Shown: piece by piece, positions 34,501-46,457 of the stretch | Position numbering within the stretch: position 1 is the first letter of the stretch | Layout of the letters: each line of letters begins with the position of its first letter | Assembly: GCA_030180135.1 (NCBI GenBank) | Contig: CM058230.1 | Coordinates: 13,207,082-13,271,081, forward strand | Source of the DNA: Orychophragmus violaceus | Taxonomy: Eukaryota > Streptophyta > Magnoliopsida > Brassicales > Brassicaceae | DNA length: 64,000 nt | Reading direction: 5' to 3' | Position numbers and translations under genes: made by a program | The notes under the pieces: generated by a model | Told to the model about the DNA's origin: nothing | Seen by the model: only the letters and a program-made list of their open reading frames with translations | Databases searched by the model: none

Positions 34501-35334
34501 ATCTCCCACTTGTACTGGAATCCTACATTCCCTAATCCTTTTGTCTCAATATCTCGATCTGGCATAAGGCAAGATGCGTGTCATCCTTATATAGCCAGAC
34601 CATTTTAATCGGACCAGATTTGATACTGACAATTCAAACGACTTGGGCAAGTCCGTTTGGGAGTGGCCACTCTCTTACCAGCTATCAAGTCTCAGATTGG
34701 CCTAGAGATATTACCTCCGTTATACGGCAGGGACAAATCCCATCTTGTTCCATCACTATGAACTACACACTTCATAATACACCCAACCAAGGTCCTTATA
34801 GCTCCCAGTTACGAAACAGCGTTAGACAATGATCAAAGCGCATCAATCCATGTGCAGCCACATGCATGCGAACTCAGGTCTAAGGACTATACTCTATAGT
34901 CGTATATGAGAACCTCTTATGACACAGATATTAATATCTTGTAGAGTTCTCATCAGCGGGCCATGTCCGGTCATATGCTCCCCTACATATACCTATGTGT
35001 CGACTTTGATGCCGCGCATCTATGACCCCTCGAAACTTGGTCATAAGTCTCAACACAATCTAGTCTCAAGTGGTTGTTGGTGTTCCAATTTCAACAACCT
35101 TCGACTATGGACACTATGATTTATGTCATTTCGTTAAATATGGGGTTTCAGGATCAAGTCTACTCATGTACTTCGATGGCCCATATATAATGACATGAAT
35201 CATTTTGGAACGATTATTTTATATCACAGTTAAAAATAATCCAGAAATAAAATTTCATTAACATTTAAAAATGTTTACATGAACCAATCAAAATAACTAA
35301 AATAAAGCCCTCACAACTCCCACTCAAAAAGAGA

Positions 35335-35688
35335 TTACATTTGAATATCTCTAATTCCTACAGCAGCAGTATGCAACTCGTGCTTAGGTCTCGGGAGTGG
35401 CTTTGTCAACGGGTCAGCCACGTTCTCATCAGTGGGAACTCTGCTGACCATCACTTCACCTTTATTCACTATATCACGAATCAGGTGATACCTTCTCATA
35501 ATATGTTTGGATTTCTGATGATGTCTCGGTTCCTTGGCTTGAGCAATTGCACCATTGTTGTCACAATACAGTGCTAGAGGCTCAGTGGCATTTGGGAATA
35601 CACCGAGTTCAATCAAGAAGTTCCTTATCCAAACTACTTCCTTCGCAGCTTCTGAAGCAGCGATTTATTCAGCTTCAGTTGTGGAATC
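35335..35688 (-). pseudogene. Element B RNase H C-terminal part (severed from pol)
   Basis: The sequence continues the element B polyprotein after the nested insertion. It has the expected TTEAE motif, then a nonsense codon (TAA, 35665-35667) where family members have Tyr, then IAASEAAKEVVW and an open stretch with ALYCDNNGAIAQAKEP and DENVADPLTKPLPR to a stop at 35335. These are standard copia RNase H motifs; RNase H removes RNA from the RNA-DNA hybrid during reverse transcription. Separated from the rest by 7.16 kb, it cannot be expressed as part of pol. Confidence 0.85.
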
Positions 35689-36323
35689 TGTTGGAATTAT
35701 GTCCAGTTATCTCTGTACTGTCTCTAGAAAGTAAGAGTATGTCAATGATCAGACATAAGTCATATAATACTGGGGGTCATGATGGCTTGCTAGAGTCCGC
35801 TCATGATCTATAAGTCTTGGATTTATTGCCTTTATTATATGATCCCATATGGGTCACACGCCTAAGCTAACAGGAAACTATGAAGGAACGGTTCAGCAGA
35901 AGTACGGTAAAAGTGCTAGGCATTTACTGTACTTAGAGAGGTTAAAGGGCCTGATTAAATCTAAGGGATTTAATCAGACTGAGACTTGGGCCCAAAAGCC
36001 CATGAGAACTAAAAGGGGTTTTAATGAATAAAACCTGACCTAGCTCTCTAATTTTCTCAGCCTTCTGCGCCTCCTCTCTCTCTTCTCTGCGCCTCCCTCC
36101 CTGTGGTCTAGCAGCCAATTTCTTGAAGTGTGCGTGTGTGAACCTTTGGAGGAGCTGTCTCTTGGCGGTTCTGATGATCTCTGACCCATACCTCTCCATT
36201 CCGCTGCATAACAAGGTATTAGGTGAGATCTTTTATGATTCAGCAAGAGAACCTAGATCCAAGCATGTTTAGTAGGAATCAATCAATGAGAAATTGAATC
36301 AGGATTAACTAAACAATCCTTCA
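35689..36323 (+). repeat. Element C, 5' LTR
   Basis: 635 bp, TGTTGGAATTATGTCC...ATCCTTCA. Only the first ~190 bp and short islands (CCGCTGCA, TTTTATGATTCA, AGAACCTAGATC) are alike with elements A and B. The donor-like AACAAG/GTATTAG is at 36215/36216. Confidence 0.9.
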
Positions 36324-36324
36324 G

Positions 36325-36337
36325 TGGTATCAGAGCC
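36325..36337 (+). promoter_or_regulatory. Element C primer-binding site
   Basis: TGGTATCAGAGCC, one base after the LTR. Confidence 0.9.
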
Positions 36338-36494
36338 ATTGGTTCTATTAGGATTTCTTGTTTAGAATCATGTTTAGGTTGTTTAGAAGTGTTTGAATCA
36401 ATCTATGATAAGAAAACACTTAAGAAACAAAAGAATTAAAACCTAAACAAACCCTAACAAAAATCGCATGTACCAATCTATAGTGAATTGGTAT

Positions 36495-36850
36495 GCGTCG
36501 GAGTGTGATCGTCGAAGGATCGCACGTCCGGATCGGCATGACGCACGGACCGATCGTGGATCGTGTCGCGTGGTCATTACCGATCAGCGATGAAGCGCAC
36601 GACCGAGCGGATCGCATGGATCGATCGCTGCGATCGCGTCCCGCACTCGTCCCGCTCTCGTCCCGATCGGCCTTGACGCGCGAGAGATCGACCGTGATCG
36701 CATGGATCGATCGAACGATCGCATGGATCTCGCGTCATGCACCTCTCGGCCCGTCTCGTCCCGATCGCACGACCCGCCATCTCGTCCCGATCGCACGACC
36801 CGAGCCCGATCGCGTGAAGCATTAGCTGTCCGGATCGATGGTCACTCTCG
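36495..36850. repeat. CGATCG-dense, GC-rich block in element C leader
   Basis: A ~350-bp island of GATCG/CGATCG words, very CpG-rich in AT-rich surroundings, with a 20-bp unit (CGTCCCGATCGCACGACCCG) repeated near 36758 and 36784. The Arg-rich frames in several phases reflect this composition, not genes. Elements A and B have AT-rich sequence at the same position. Confidence 0.8.
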
Positions 36851-37982
36851 GCCGGTTCGGTTTTGGCTTGTGTTGGTTCGGTTTAAAATTTATTAAAACT
36901 TGATCATCACGGTTTAATAATTACAGATTTAATAAAATTTATTAGATCTGGTTAAACCGTGATAAGAAATCCAAAGTCGTAAAATTGGATTTAATGCCTA
37001 AACCAGTGGTTTTCTAATTTGATTTGGTTGGACCAAATAAATTGAGAAAATCCGGTTTAGTAAATAACCGGTTGACAATTGTGGTCATCGTAGTAATTAA
37101 TTTTGGTTAGACCAATTTTAATGAACCAGACCGGTTATGTCATTTAATTGGACAATTGGGTTATGTCTTTGGACATAGACCAATTCTTGGGCCTTGGGCC
37201 AATAAGTTAAAACAATTGGGCCAATTATTTGAGTCTTTTCTTCATATTGAATTTAAAATTTTTAATAATTAAAATTTGATTTTAAATTAATCAGTTTCCA
37301 AAATTTTAAATTAGAAAGTTTCTTAGAATAGAAGTTTCTAGATTTGCATGTTTTGGATTTTAGGAAATTTCTATAGTTAGAAAGTTTCCAATTTTAGGAA
37401 GTTTCCAATTATAAAAGTTTCCAAAAGTAGTAGGTTTCCCAAAATGGAAAGTTTCCAAAAATAGTAATCTTCTATTTTGGAATGAAATTTTAAGAAAACC
37501 TATAAACCTCAAAAATATCAAGCGTTGGATGTCTTGTCCAGTCTATGTCAGCTGTTGAAACCCATTCAATCGTACACACGGCCTTACAGTGTGAGGGTGT
37601 CTATCTTTTGCGTGGGTAAGACAGTTTGTGATTCATTAATGTCATTGGGAGTCCCAGACATTAGTGATTACATGACTGTATAGTCTGGTTTTCTTGACTA
37701 GGCCATCGGGAGTCCCGGGCCTTGAGACATCAGAGTGGATTGGGCCTCGGGCCCAGATTCACAACCAAGAGTTATATCACGGATATAATTAGCCGAGATA
37801 GGGCTTACCGATATAAGCTAAGGTTGGGTGACGGCCAGTGGCCCACTTTGATCTTAGTTATATGTGGATCTTGGAATCATTATATTCTATTGAGGGTAAC
37901 TGATGTTATTGAATATAATGATTAATCGAGATTAATCATATTGAACATATTAACTAAAATTCTTTTATCTTAAATTTCAGTT

Positions 37983-38810
37983 ATGACTAGCACAAACAAT
38001 CAAAACACTTTCTCGATCCGGTCTGTCCTTGAGATGGACAAGCTGAACGGATCAAATTTCTTGACTTGGTCGCGGAACCTGAGGCTAGTCCTCAGACAGG
38101 AGAGAAAGGACTATGTCCTTGAGAGAGCTCTCCCCGTGAGGATCGGGTCCAATGCCTCTCATGCAGTATATGATGCTTGGAATAAGCATTATAATGATGC
38201 GGTAGATGTGCGTGGTCTGATATTGGCTACCATGGACTCAGATTTGCGGAAGCAATATGAGAACATGGAGTCGCCAATAGAGATGATCAGCAGCCTGAAA
38301 TTGAAATTTCAGGAGCAGGTAAGAGTGGAGAGATACCAGTTGGTTAAGTCTCTCACTAGCTGCAAGTTACCAAATGATCGTCCAGTGAGTCCTCATGTCA
38401 GTAAAATGATGGGTTACATTGATAACCTGAGGAAACTGGATTATCCAGTTAGCCAAGAATTAGCAACTGAGATCATTCTGCAGTCACTGCCGTCAAGCTA
38501 TGATAAGTTCAGAAGGAACTATATCAAGAAAGGCTTAACGAAGACGCTGACTGAACTGCATGATATGCTTAAGACAGTTGAGCCAAACGTGAAGAGTACC
38601 CAGTATAATCTCATAATAGAGAAGGGTAGGTTTATTAAACCTAGTGCTGACAAGGGTGAAGACAAAGTTGTCCAGATTTTGAATCATGGCAAGCGTGTGT
38701 CTTCTGAGCCAAGTCAGATACCTCTTACGTTGGTAAGTGCTGCTACTGTAAAGAGACAGGGCATTGGAAGAGAGATTGCATTAAATTCATGGAAGATGAT
38801 GAGGAGTTGA
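37983..38810 (+). pseudogene. Element C gag, frameshifted before the zinc knuckle
   Basis: 275 residues from the ATG at 37983, opening MTSTNNQNTFSIRSVLEMDK and colinear with element A gag for about 240 residues. Near 38710 a small deletion relative to A shifts the frame, so the CCHC knuckle (readable as CYCKETGHWK in another phase) is replaced by an unrelated tail ending NSWKMMRS. The Gag body could still be made, but without its nucleic-acid-binding knuckle. Confidence 0.75.
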
Positions 38811-41200
38811 AGTTGATGTATGAGACTACTTCCTCAGGTATTCATGTTATTACTTCAAGTTCTACCTTATAGGTATTGGATACTGGTTGTGGCACTGATA
38901 TTTGTGATAATATGCAGAGCCTAAGCAACAGTAGAATGTTGAAGGAAGGACAAGTGGATCTACATGTCTGGAAGGAGCTATGGACGCTGCCTCAGCCGTA
39001 GGATTTTCACTTGTAGATGCCTTCGAGGCTTGGTTTTGTATTAAGTAATTGCTACAATGTACCTGCTTTAAGCAGAGTTGTTTTTCATTTTCTTGTAAGA
39101 ATTTGAATGTTTTTCATTTTGATAAAAGACAAGTTTTTGTTCTTTTGATCTTAATGAAATATTAATTGTAGCAACCTATTCAAGGAATGGGTTTTATATC
39201 TTAAACCAAAGAGTGCCTAAATGTAACATAAATACCGAATTGGTTTAAATCTGATGAATTAAACCTGATTTTTCTTGGCATAAAAGTCTTGGTCACATAG
39301 AGTAAGTCGGATTCAGAAAACCCATAGTTATGGACTGTTGGGCTCATTTGATACGATATCTTATGAGACTTGAATTCTGCTTACTGGACCAAAAGGCAAA
39401 GGGCCTATCTTAGCCGAGCTAGAGAAAGGCCCAAAGGCTTATTGGACCTTGAACATACTCATGTATGTGGCCCAATGAGCAGTAATGCCAGAGAAAATTT
39501 CCTGTACTTCATTGTCTCCACTGATTATTTCAGTGAGTATGATTGTGTTCATTTGATGAGACACGAGTCAGAATTCTTTGAAATGGTCGAAAGAATTCCA
39601 GAATGAGGTATAGAATCTGAGTGACTGAAGTATTGAGACTCTGGATTAGATCACGAGTGAGAATACTTAAGTCATTGATGGTGTGATCATCTGATTGAGT
39701 GTGAAGTCGTTTCACATCTCATTTCTCCTGAAAACCTGGAGGTGTTTCTGTGAGAAAGAATCAGATCTTATCAGAAATGATTAAAGATGAGTCACACGAA
39801 TCTTCCATGATATTTTTTTAAGAATAACGCTCTAGAAATATCTAAGTTTACGCTGAAATAGTTCTACCAATATCAGTTGAAAGACACCACTTAAATGTGG
39901 ATTGGAAATGATCCAAATTCGTCTTTACTGAGTATTTGTAGTTGTGCTACTTTGCTGGTTGTCCTAGGGAAACCAAGGCTTGTTACTTTTTACGTCCATT
40001 CCGAAAACGAAGTTAGGTTGTTCGGAATTCTGTTTTCTAAAAGGAAAGTTGCTTTCCAAGAAGAACAGTGGGAGTAAAAGTATAACTCGAAGAAATTCGA
40101 GAAATGCAGGAGGCTGCTCAACCTGTTGAGGGAGAGCAGCGGATGGATTTACAAATTTCTGTAGAATCTACACCTGTAGAGCCTGAATTTCGCAGATTTG
40201 AATCTGTCACTAATCCGAGAGTGATTTCTCGTGATTAATTGCCATGATCTGATGATCATTGAAAGTGACGAATCTGCGAAATTCGCAGAAGCGAAAGTGA
40301 GCCCGGACTCTGAAAAATTACACTGTGTGTAAGTTAGCTTCATCGATCCATTCATGGATAGAAGCAAACATATCGGAGTTGGAATCTTTGTTCTGTTGAA
40401 GTAGTCAAGGTTTTGACTTGAACAGGAACGAAGTGGAACTGTGCGTTTGCTAATGGATAAGTGGGAGCGATATTGCATTTCTCATAGTGTATGTCGATGA
40501 CATACTGATTCTCGGAAATAACGTTCCAAAGCTGCAGTCGGTAAAGGACAGGCTTGGGAGTTGTTTTTAATGATTGACATGGGTAAAGCCACGTATATTC
40601 TTGGACTTTGGATCTAAAGATAGAGATCCAAAAGAGCTGGTAGGACAATGTCAGGATTCTTAAATTGACAAAGTCCTACACGTTTTCAGCAATCCAAGAA
40701 GGGTTTTATGCCAATGTCACATGGCATTACGTTAGGCAAGAAACAGTGTCCCACGATAACTGCTGAGCTTGAATGCATGGATGAGATTCCATATGCGTCG
40801 GCAATTGGATCTATCATGTATGCCATGACACGTACTTGTTTTGATGTTGCTTTAATGTTAAGCAAGACAAGTAAAGACCAGTCAAATCCAGCAAAGAATC
40901 ACTGGATAGACGTAATGAATATTCTCAAGTATTTGGAAAATACTTAGGATAAGTTCTTGAATTACGGAGAAAGTGAGGTGCTACGAGTCGGTAGAGTCTG
41001 AAAGGCAAGTTTCCAAAGGACAAAGATGATTTCCGGTCACAGTCCGGTTATATCTCCATGACTTAAGCTGAACATTTCGCAGCTTGGGAAGCGGCGAAAG
41101 AGGTTGTTTGGAAAGAAGAGTTCATCACTGAACTTGATGTGATTCCCAGCATAGATGAGACTAGCTGCACATCAGAGGTCCAAACACCTTGAGGGTAGGT
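38811..41200 (+). pseudogene. Element C, decayed pol remnants
   Basis: Order: protease motif (VLDTGCGTDI) preceded by TAG at about 38871 where element B has Trp; a large loss around 38960-39010; pre-integrase; integrase start (39370-39606, CGPMSSNAR); RT with a readable YVDD near 40492; and connection/RNase H pieces (40708-40947 and to about 41200). The junctions coincide with those of element A, showing a shared defective ancestor. Confidence 0.8.
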
Positions 41201-42205
41201 ATAACCTATTCCGTGAGATAAATGACAGAGATGTTAAGTAGATCAGCAAGTTTCAACGAATGAGAACGTTGCTAATCTATTAACGAAGCCACTCCTTAGG
41301 CCTAAGCACGAGTCGCGGACTGTAGCTATAGGATAAGTGAAATTAAGATGTAGTCTTAATTTCAGTGGGAGTTTGTAAAGGGCTTTATTTAGTTATTGAT
41401 ATGTTCTTGTAAAACATTTAAGATGTTTAATAAAATTATCTTTCAAGATTATTTTAACTGTGATGAAATAATCGTTCCAAAATGATATGAACCATTTTAT
41501 AGGTCATCGAAGTAAGTGACTTGATCTTGAGTCATCAAAGTCATTTAGCTTGATCATGAGACCCTATATTTGATAGATGGCTTATATCTTCCTGTCCCTA
41601 GTCGAAGGTTGTTGAAATTGGAACACCAACAACCGCGTGAGACTAGATTGGTATGTGACTTATGACCAAGTTTCATGGTGTTATAGATGCACGGCATCAA
41701 AGTCAGTACATAGGTGTATGTTGGGGTACATACGACCGGACAAGACCCGCTTATAAGAACTCTTCAGGATATTTATATCTGTGTCATAAGAGATTCTTAC
41801 TACGACTATAGAGTATAGTCCTTAGACCTGAGTTCGCATGCATGTGACTGCACATGAACTGATGCGCTTTGATCATTGTCTAACGCTGTCGTTAAGCGAT
41901 AGTTATAAGGACCTTGTTTGGGTGTATTATGAAATGAGTAGTTTACAGTGATGGAACAAGACGGGATTTGTCCCTCCAATATTATTGGAGTGAATATCTC
42001 TAGGCCAATCGGAGATTTGAATACTGGAAAATGCATGGCCATGCTCAAACGGACTGTCCCGAGTCGTTTGGATTGTCAGTATCATATCAGAGTCCGATGA
42101 ACATGATTAGGCTTTATAAGGATGACACTCATCTTGCCTTATGACTAATCGAGATATTGAGACTAAAGGATTATGAATACAGAGATTCCACTACAAGTGG
42201 GAGAT

Positions 42206-42844
42206 TGTTGGAATTATGTCCAGTTATCTCTGTACTGTCTCTAGAAAGTAAGAGTATGTCAATGATCAGACATAAGTCATATAATACTGGGGGTCATGAT
42301 GGCTTGCTAGAGTCCGCTCATGATCTATAAGTCTTGGATTTATTGCATTTATTATATGATCCCATATGGGTCACACGCCTAAGCTAACAGGAAACTATGA
42401 AGGAACGGTTCAGCAGAAGTACGGTAAAAGTGCTAGGCATTTACTGTACTTAGAGAGGTTAAAGGGCCTGATTAAATCTAAGGGATTTAATCAGACTGAG
42501 ACTTGGGCCCAAAAGCCCATGAGAACTAAAAGGGGTTTTAATAAATAAAACCTGACCTAGCTCTCTAATTTTCTCAGCCTTCTGCGCCTCCTCTCTCTCT
42601 CTCTTCTCTGCGCCTCCCTCCCTGTGGTCTAGCAGGCAATTTCCTGAAGTGTGCGTGTGTGAACCTTTGGAGGAGCTGTCTCTTGGCGGTTCTGCTGATC
42701 TCTGACCCATACCTCTCCATTCCGCTGCATAACAAGGTATTAGGTGAGATCTTTTATGATTCAGCAAGAGAACCTAGATCCAAGCATGTTTAGTAGGAAT
42801 CAATCAATGAGAAATTGAATCAGGATTAACTAAACAATCCTTCA
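42206..42844 (+). repeat. Element C, 3' LTR
   Basis: 639 bp, almost identical to 35689-36323, ending ATCCTTCA next to TSD GAATC. Confidence 0.9.
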
Positions 42845-42849
42845 GAATC

Positions 42850-45800
42850 TGCCACGGTGCTCTGCTTGGAGCTCTTCCAACTTACTGCACCGCCATTCAG
42901 ACAGAAGATGTAACCAGACTGTGACCGGAAATCATCTTTATCTGTCTGAAAACTTGCATCCGTGAATCCACTAATTTCAAGCACTTCACTTCCTCCGTAA
43001 ACCAAGAACTTATCCTTAGTATTCCTCAAATACTTCAGGATATTCTTTACGGCAATCCAGTGATTCTCACCTGGATTAGACTGGTACCTACTTGTCATGC
43101 TTAGTGCATAAGCAACATCAGGACGAGTACAGATCATGGCATACATGATAGATCCTATAGCCGAAGCATAAGGAATCCTACTCATGCGCTTAAGCTCATC
43201 AGGTGTTTTAGGACACTGATCCTTGCTTAGTGTAGCACCATGTATCATTGGCGTGAACCCCTTCTTGGATTTATCCATTCCGAATCGATGCAGGATTTTA
43301 TCTATATAAGCATCTTGGCAAAGTCCAATCACCTTTTTAGATCTGTCTCTAAAGATTCGGATTCCAAGAACATACGCGGCTTCACCCATGTCCTTCATGG
43401 AAAAACAACTTCCCAGCCAGTCTTTAACAGACTTCAGCATTGGAATATCATTTCCAAGAAGCAATATGTCATCGACATATAGGATAAGAAACGCCACTTT
43501 GCTCCCACTAGTTTTCTTATACACACATTGTTCTTCCTTGTTTCTGATGAAGTCAAAGTTCTTTATTGCTTCATCAAAACGAAGATTCCAACTCCTCGAT
43601 GCTTGCTTCAATCCATAAATGGATTTGTGAAGCTTGCATACTTTCCCAGCATTCTTAGGATCAATGTAACCGTCAGGTTGTGTCATGTACACATCCTCCT
43701 CCAAGATTCCATTCAGGAAGGCGGTTTTCACATCCATCTGCCAAATATCATAATCATAATAAGCGGCAGTTGCTAGGAGAATCCGAATTGATTTCATCAT
43801 GGCCACTGGTGAATAGGTTTCATCATAGTCTATACCATGAATTTGCTTGAAACCTTTTGCCACCAACCTGGCCTTGTAAATCTGGACATTTCCATCCATG
43901 TCAATCTTCTTCTTGAAGATCCATTTACACTCGATGGCTTTTGCACCAGCGGGTAAATCAACCAGTGAAAACACTCGGTTGACAGACATGGAGTCCATCT
44001 CGGATTCAGTGGCTTCACGCCACTTTAAGGAGTCAGGGCCCATCATGGCTTCTGCAAAGTTCGAGGGTTCATCACCGTCAATGATCAAAAGATCATGGCA
44101 ATTAGTCACGAGAAATCCCTGATATCTATCGGGTTCGTGACGGATCCTTCCGGATCTTCGAACTTCAGGTACTGCAGGTTCAGGTTCTATTACAACTTCA
44201 TGTAATTCATCCTGCTGTTCTTCCTCATTAGGTTGAACAGGTTCCTGTCCTTCTTGAATTTCATCAAGTTGTACCTTACTCCCACTATCTTTCTTAGAGA
44301 GAAATTCCCTCTCAAGAAAAGTGCAATCCCGAGCAACAAAGATCTTGTTCTCGGATCGCAGATAGAAGTAATAAGCCTTGGTATCCCTAGGATAACCAAT
44401 GAAGTAGCATTTGTCAGATTTTGGTGTAAGCTTGTCTGAGATTAATCTTTTGACATAGGCTTCACAACCCCAAATTCTGAGAAAAGACATTGCTGGAGCT
44501 TTTCCAGTCCATATCTCATATGGTGTCTTTGCTACTGCCTTTGATGGCACTCTGTTCAGTGTGAACGTTGCGGTCAGCAAAGCATATCCCCAAAGGGATA
44601 TAGGAAGGTCTGTGTGACTCATCATGGATCGGACCATATCTAACAATGTCCGATTCCTTCTCTCAGACACACCATTCCACTGAGGTGTTCCAGGAGGTGT
44701 GAGTTGGGAGATGATCCCACATTCACTCAGATGATCACGAAATTCCTGGCTCAAGTATTCTCCTCCTCGGTCCGACCTAAGAGCCTTAATACTTTTACCA
44801 AGCTGGTTCTGTACTTCGTTCTGGAATTCTTTGAACTTTTCAAAGGTTTCCGACTTATGTTTCATCAAGTAGACATATCCATATCTACTGAAATCATCAG
44901 TGAATGTAATGAAGTACTGATAGTTTCCTCTAGCATTTGTGGACATTGGGCCACACACGTCTGTATGTATCAGGCCCAATAGTTCACTGGCCCTTTCTGT
45001 GGGTTTATTAAAAGGAGCCCGTGTCATTTTGCCCATTAGGCAAGATTCGCATTGCTCACAGGACTCAAAGTCAAATGAGCCCAAGAGTCCATTTGAATGG
45101 AGCCTCTTGACGCGTTTCTCACTAATGTGCCCCAAACGACAATGCCAGAGAAACGTTTCATTTTCTTCGTTAGATTTGAACCGTTTTGTATTAATGTTAT
45201 ATACTGGAGCAGATTGATCCAGCATGTACAGCCCATTAATAAGAGGGGCACAACCATAGAACATATTATTGAGATTAAAGGAACACAATTTATTCTTAAT
45301 AGAAAAATCAAATCCATGCAAATCCAATAATGAAACTGAAATGATATTTCTGCTTATAGCAGGTACAAAATAACAATTCTCAAGTTCTAAAATCAATCCA
45401 GAAGGTAAAGACAACAAGTAAGTGCCAACGGCTAGTGCTGGAACCTTCGCTCCATTGCCAACCCGCAACTCTACTTGCCCTTGCTTCAACCTTCTACTGT
45501 TGCTGAGTGCCTGCATATTAGTACAAATATGAGCCCCACATCCAGTATCTAATACCCAAGTGGTATTATCAGAAGTAGTAGTATTTACTTCAATAACAAA
45601 AATACCTGAAGCAGTAGTCTCAAAGGACTTCTTCTTCTTCTTCTTCAGACTTTCCTGGTATTTCTTACAGTCCCTGCGATAATGCCCTGCCTCTTTGCAA
45701 AAGTGGCAGATATCAGAAGGCCCAGCTTTAGACACGGGCTTGGGCTTGGCCTTTTCGACTGCCTTGCCCTTTCCCTTGTCTGCAGCGGATTTCTTGAAAC

Positions 45801-46455
45801 CCTTGCCCTTCTGCACCATGAGTACAGACGGCTCCTTGGCCTTCTTCAGATTAGGTTCTGCAGTCTTGAGCATACCATGTAGCTCAGGCAAAGTCTTTAT
45901 CAACCCATGCATATTATAGTTCAAGATGAACTGGTCATATGCAGGAGTAAGAGACTGCAGAACGATATCACAAGCAAGCTCTTGGCTTATAGGACAGTCG
46001 AGTCTAGTCAAATGATCGAGATAACCCATCATTTTCAGAACATGTGGACTCACTGCTGCATCCTTAGCCATTTTACAGTCCAAGAGATTCTTTACAGTTT
46101 GGAATCTCTCTGTACGAGCCTTCTCCTGAAACAACGCTTTCAGGTTTGCCATCAGTTCCATGGGACAAGTCAGGCCTTCCCACTGCATCTGCAGTTCGGG
46201 AGATATTGTCGCCAACATTAGGCAAACCACGTCATTTGCATCTGAAGAATGCGTATCATATGCATTCTTCACAGATTGCGCGGCATTAGTCGCAGGTCTA
46301 GGGGGGAGAACTCTTTCAAGGACATAAGCCTTCTTCTCCTGCCTGAGCACAAGTCTCAAGTTCCTGGACCAGTTCAGGAAGTTTGATCCGTTCAGTTTGT
46401 CCTTCTCAAGGGCAGACCGGATCGAGAAAGTGTTTTGTGTTGTTGTGCTTGACAT
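42850..46455 (-). pseudogene. Element B Gag-Pol polyprotein (Ty1/copia), open to the nested insertion
   Basis: ATG at 46455 (MSSTTTQNTFSIRSALEKDK). In order: Gag core (residues about 15-205), CCHC knuckle 250-263, aspartic protease DTG 303-305, integrase HHCC zinc region (about 438-472), integrase catalytic Asp499, Asp562 and Glu598, RT with QMDVKTAFLNG (Asp908) and YVDD at 993-996, and RNase H start with Asp1166. The gag-protease-integrase-RT-RNase H order defines Ty1/copia. The natural frame reaches Ser1204; the last five codons and stop (42826) come from element C's LTR. Every catalytic motif I can check is intact, so damage is limited to the insertion and one stop downstream. Confidence 0.92.
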
Positions 46456-46457
46456 AG

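Larger units (their letters stand above)
36216..37980 (+). other. Putative leader intron of element C
   Basis: Donor GTATTAGG in the 5' LTR at 36216 and acceptor AAATTTCAG ending at 37980, two bases before the gag ATG at 37983. It would remove the PBS, the CpG-rich block and the AT-rich leader. Supported by position-matched sites in A and B; not proven. Confidence 0.45.
35689..42844 (+). mobile_element. Ty1/copia element C (7.16 kb), nested in element B, coding-defective
   Basis: TSD GAATC at 35684-35688 and 42845-42849. LTRs 35689-36323 and 42206-42844 differ by about five substitutions and a 4-bp CT indel. PBS at 36325-36337; PPT ACAAGTGGGAGAT at 42193-42205. It lies opposite to its host element. 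Gag is mostly open, but pol has the same stops and deletions as element A. It must be younger than element B. Confidence 0.93.

Noticed and set aside
36493..36896. Overlapping Arg/Ser/Asp-rich ORFs on both strands
   Set aside because: All phases are open because of the CGATCG-rich composition; located in the element leader.
43240..46221. Plus-strand ORFs opposite the element B polyprotein
   Set aside because: Antisense shadows of a well-supported 1204-codon copia frame.
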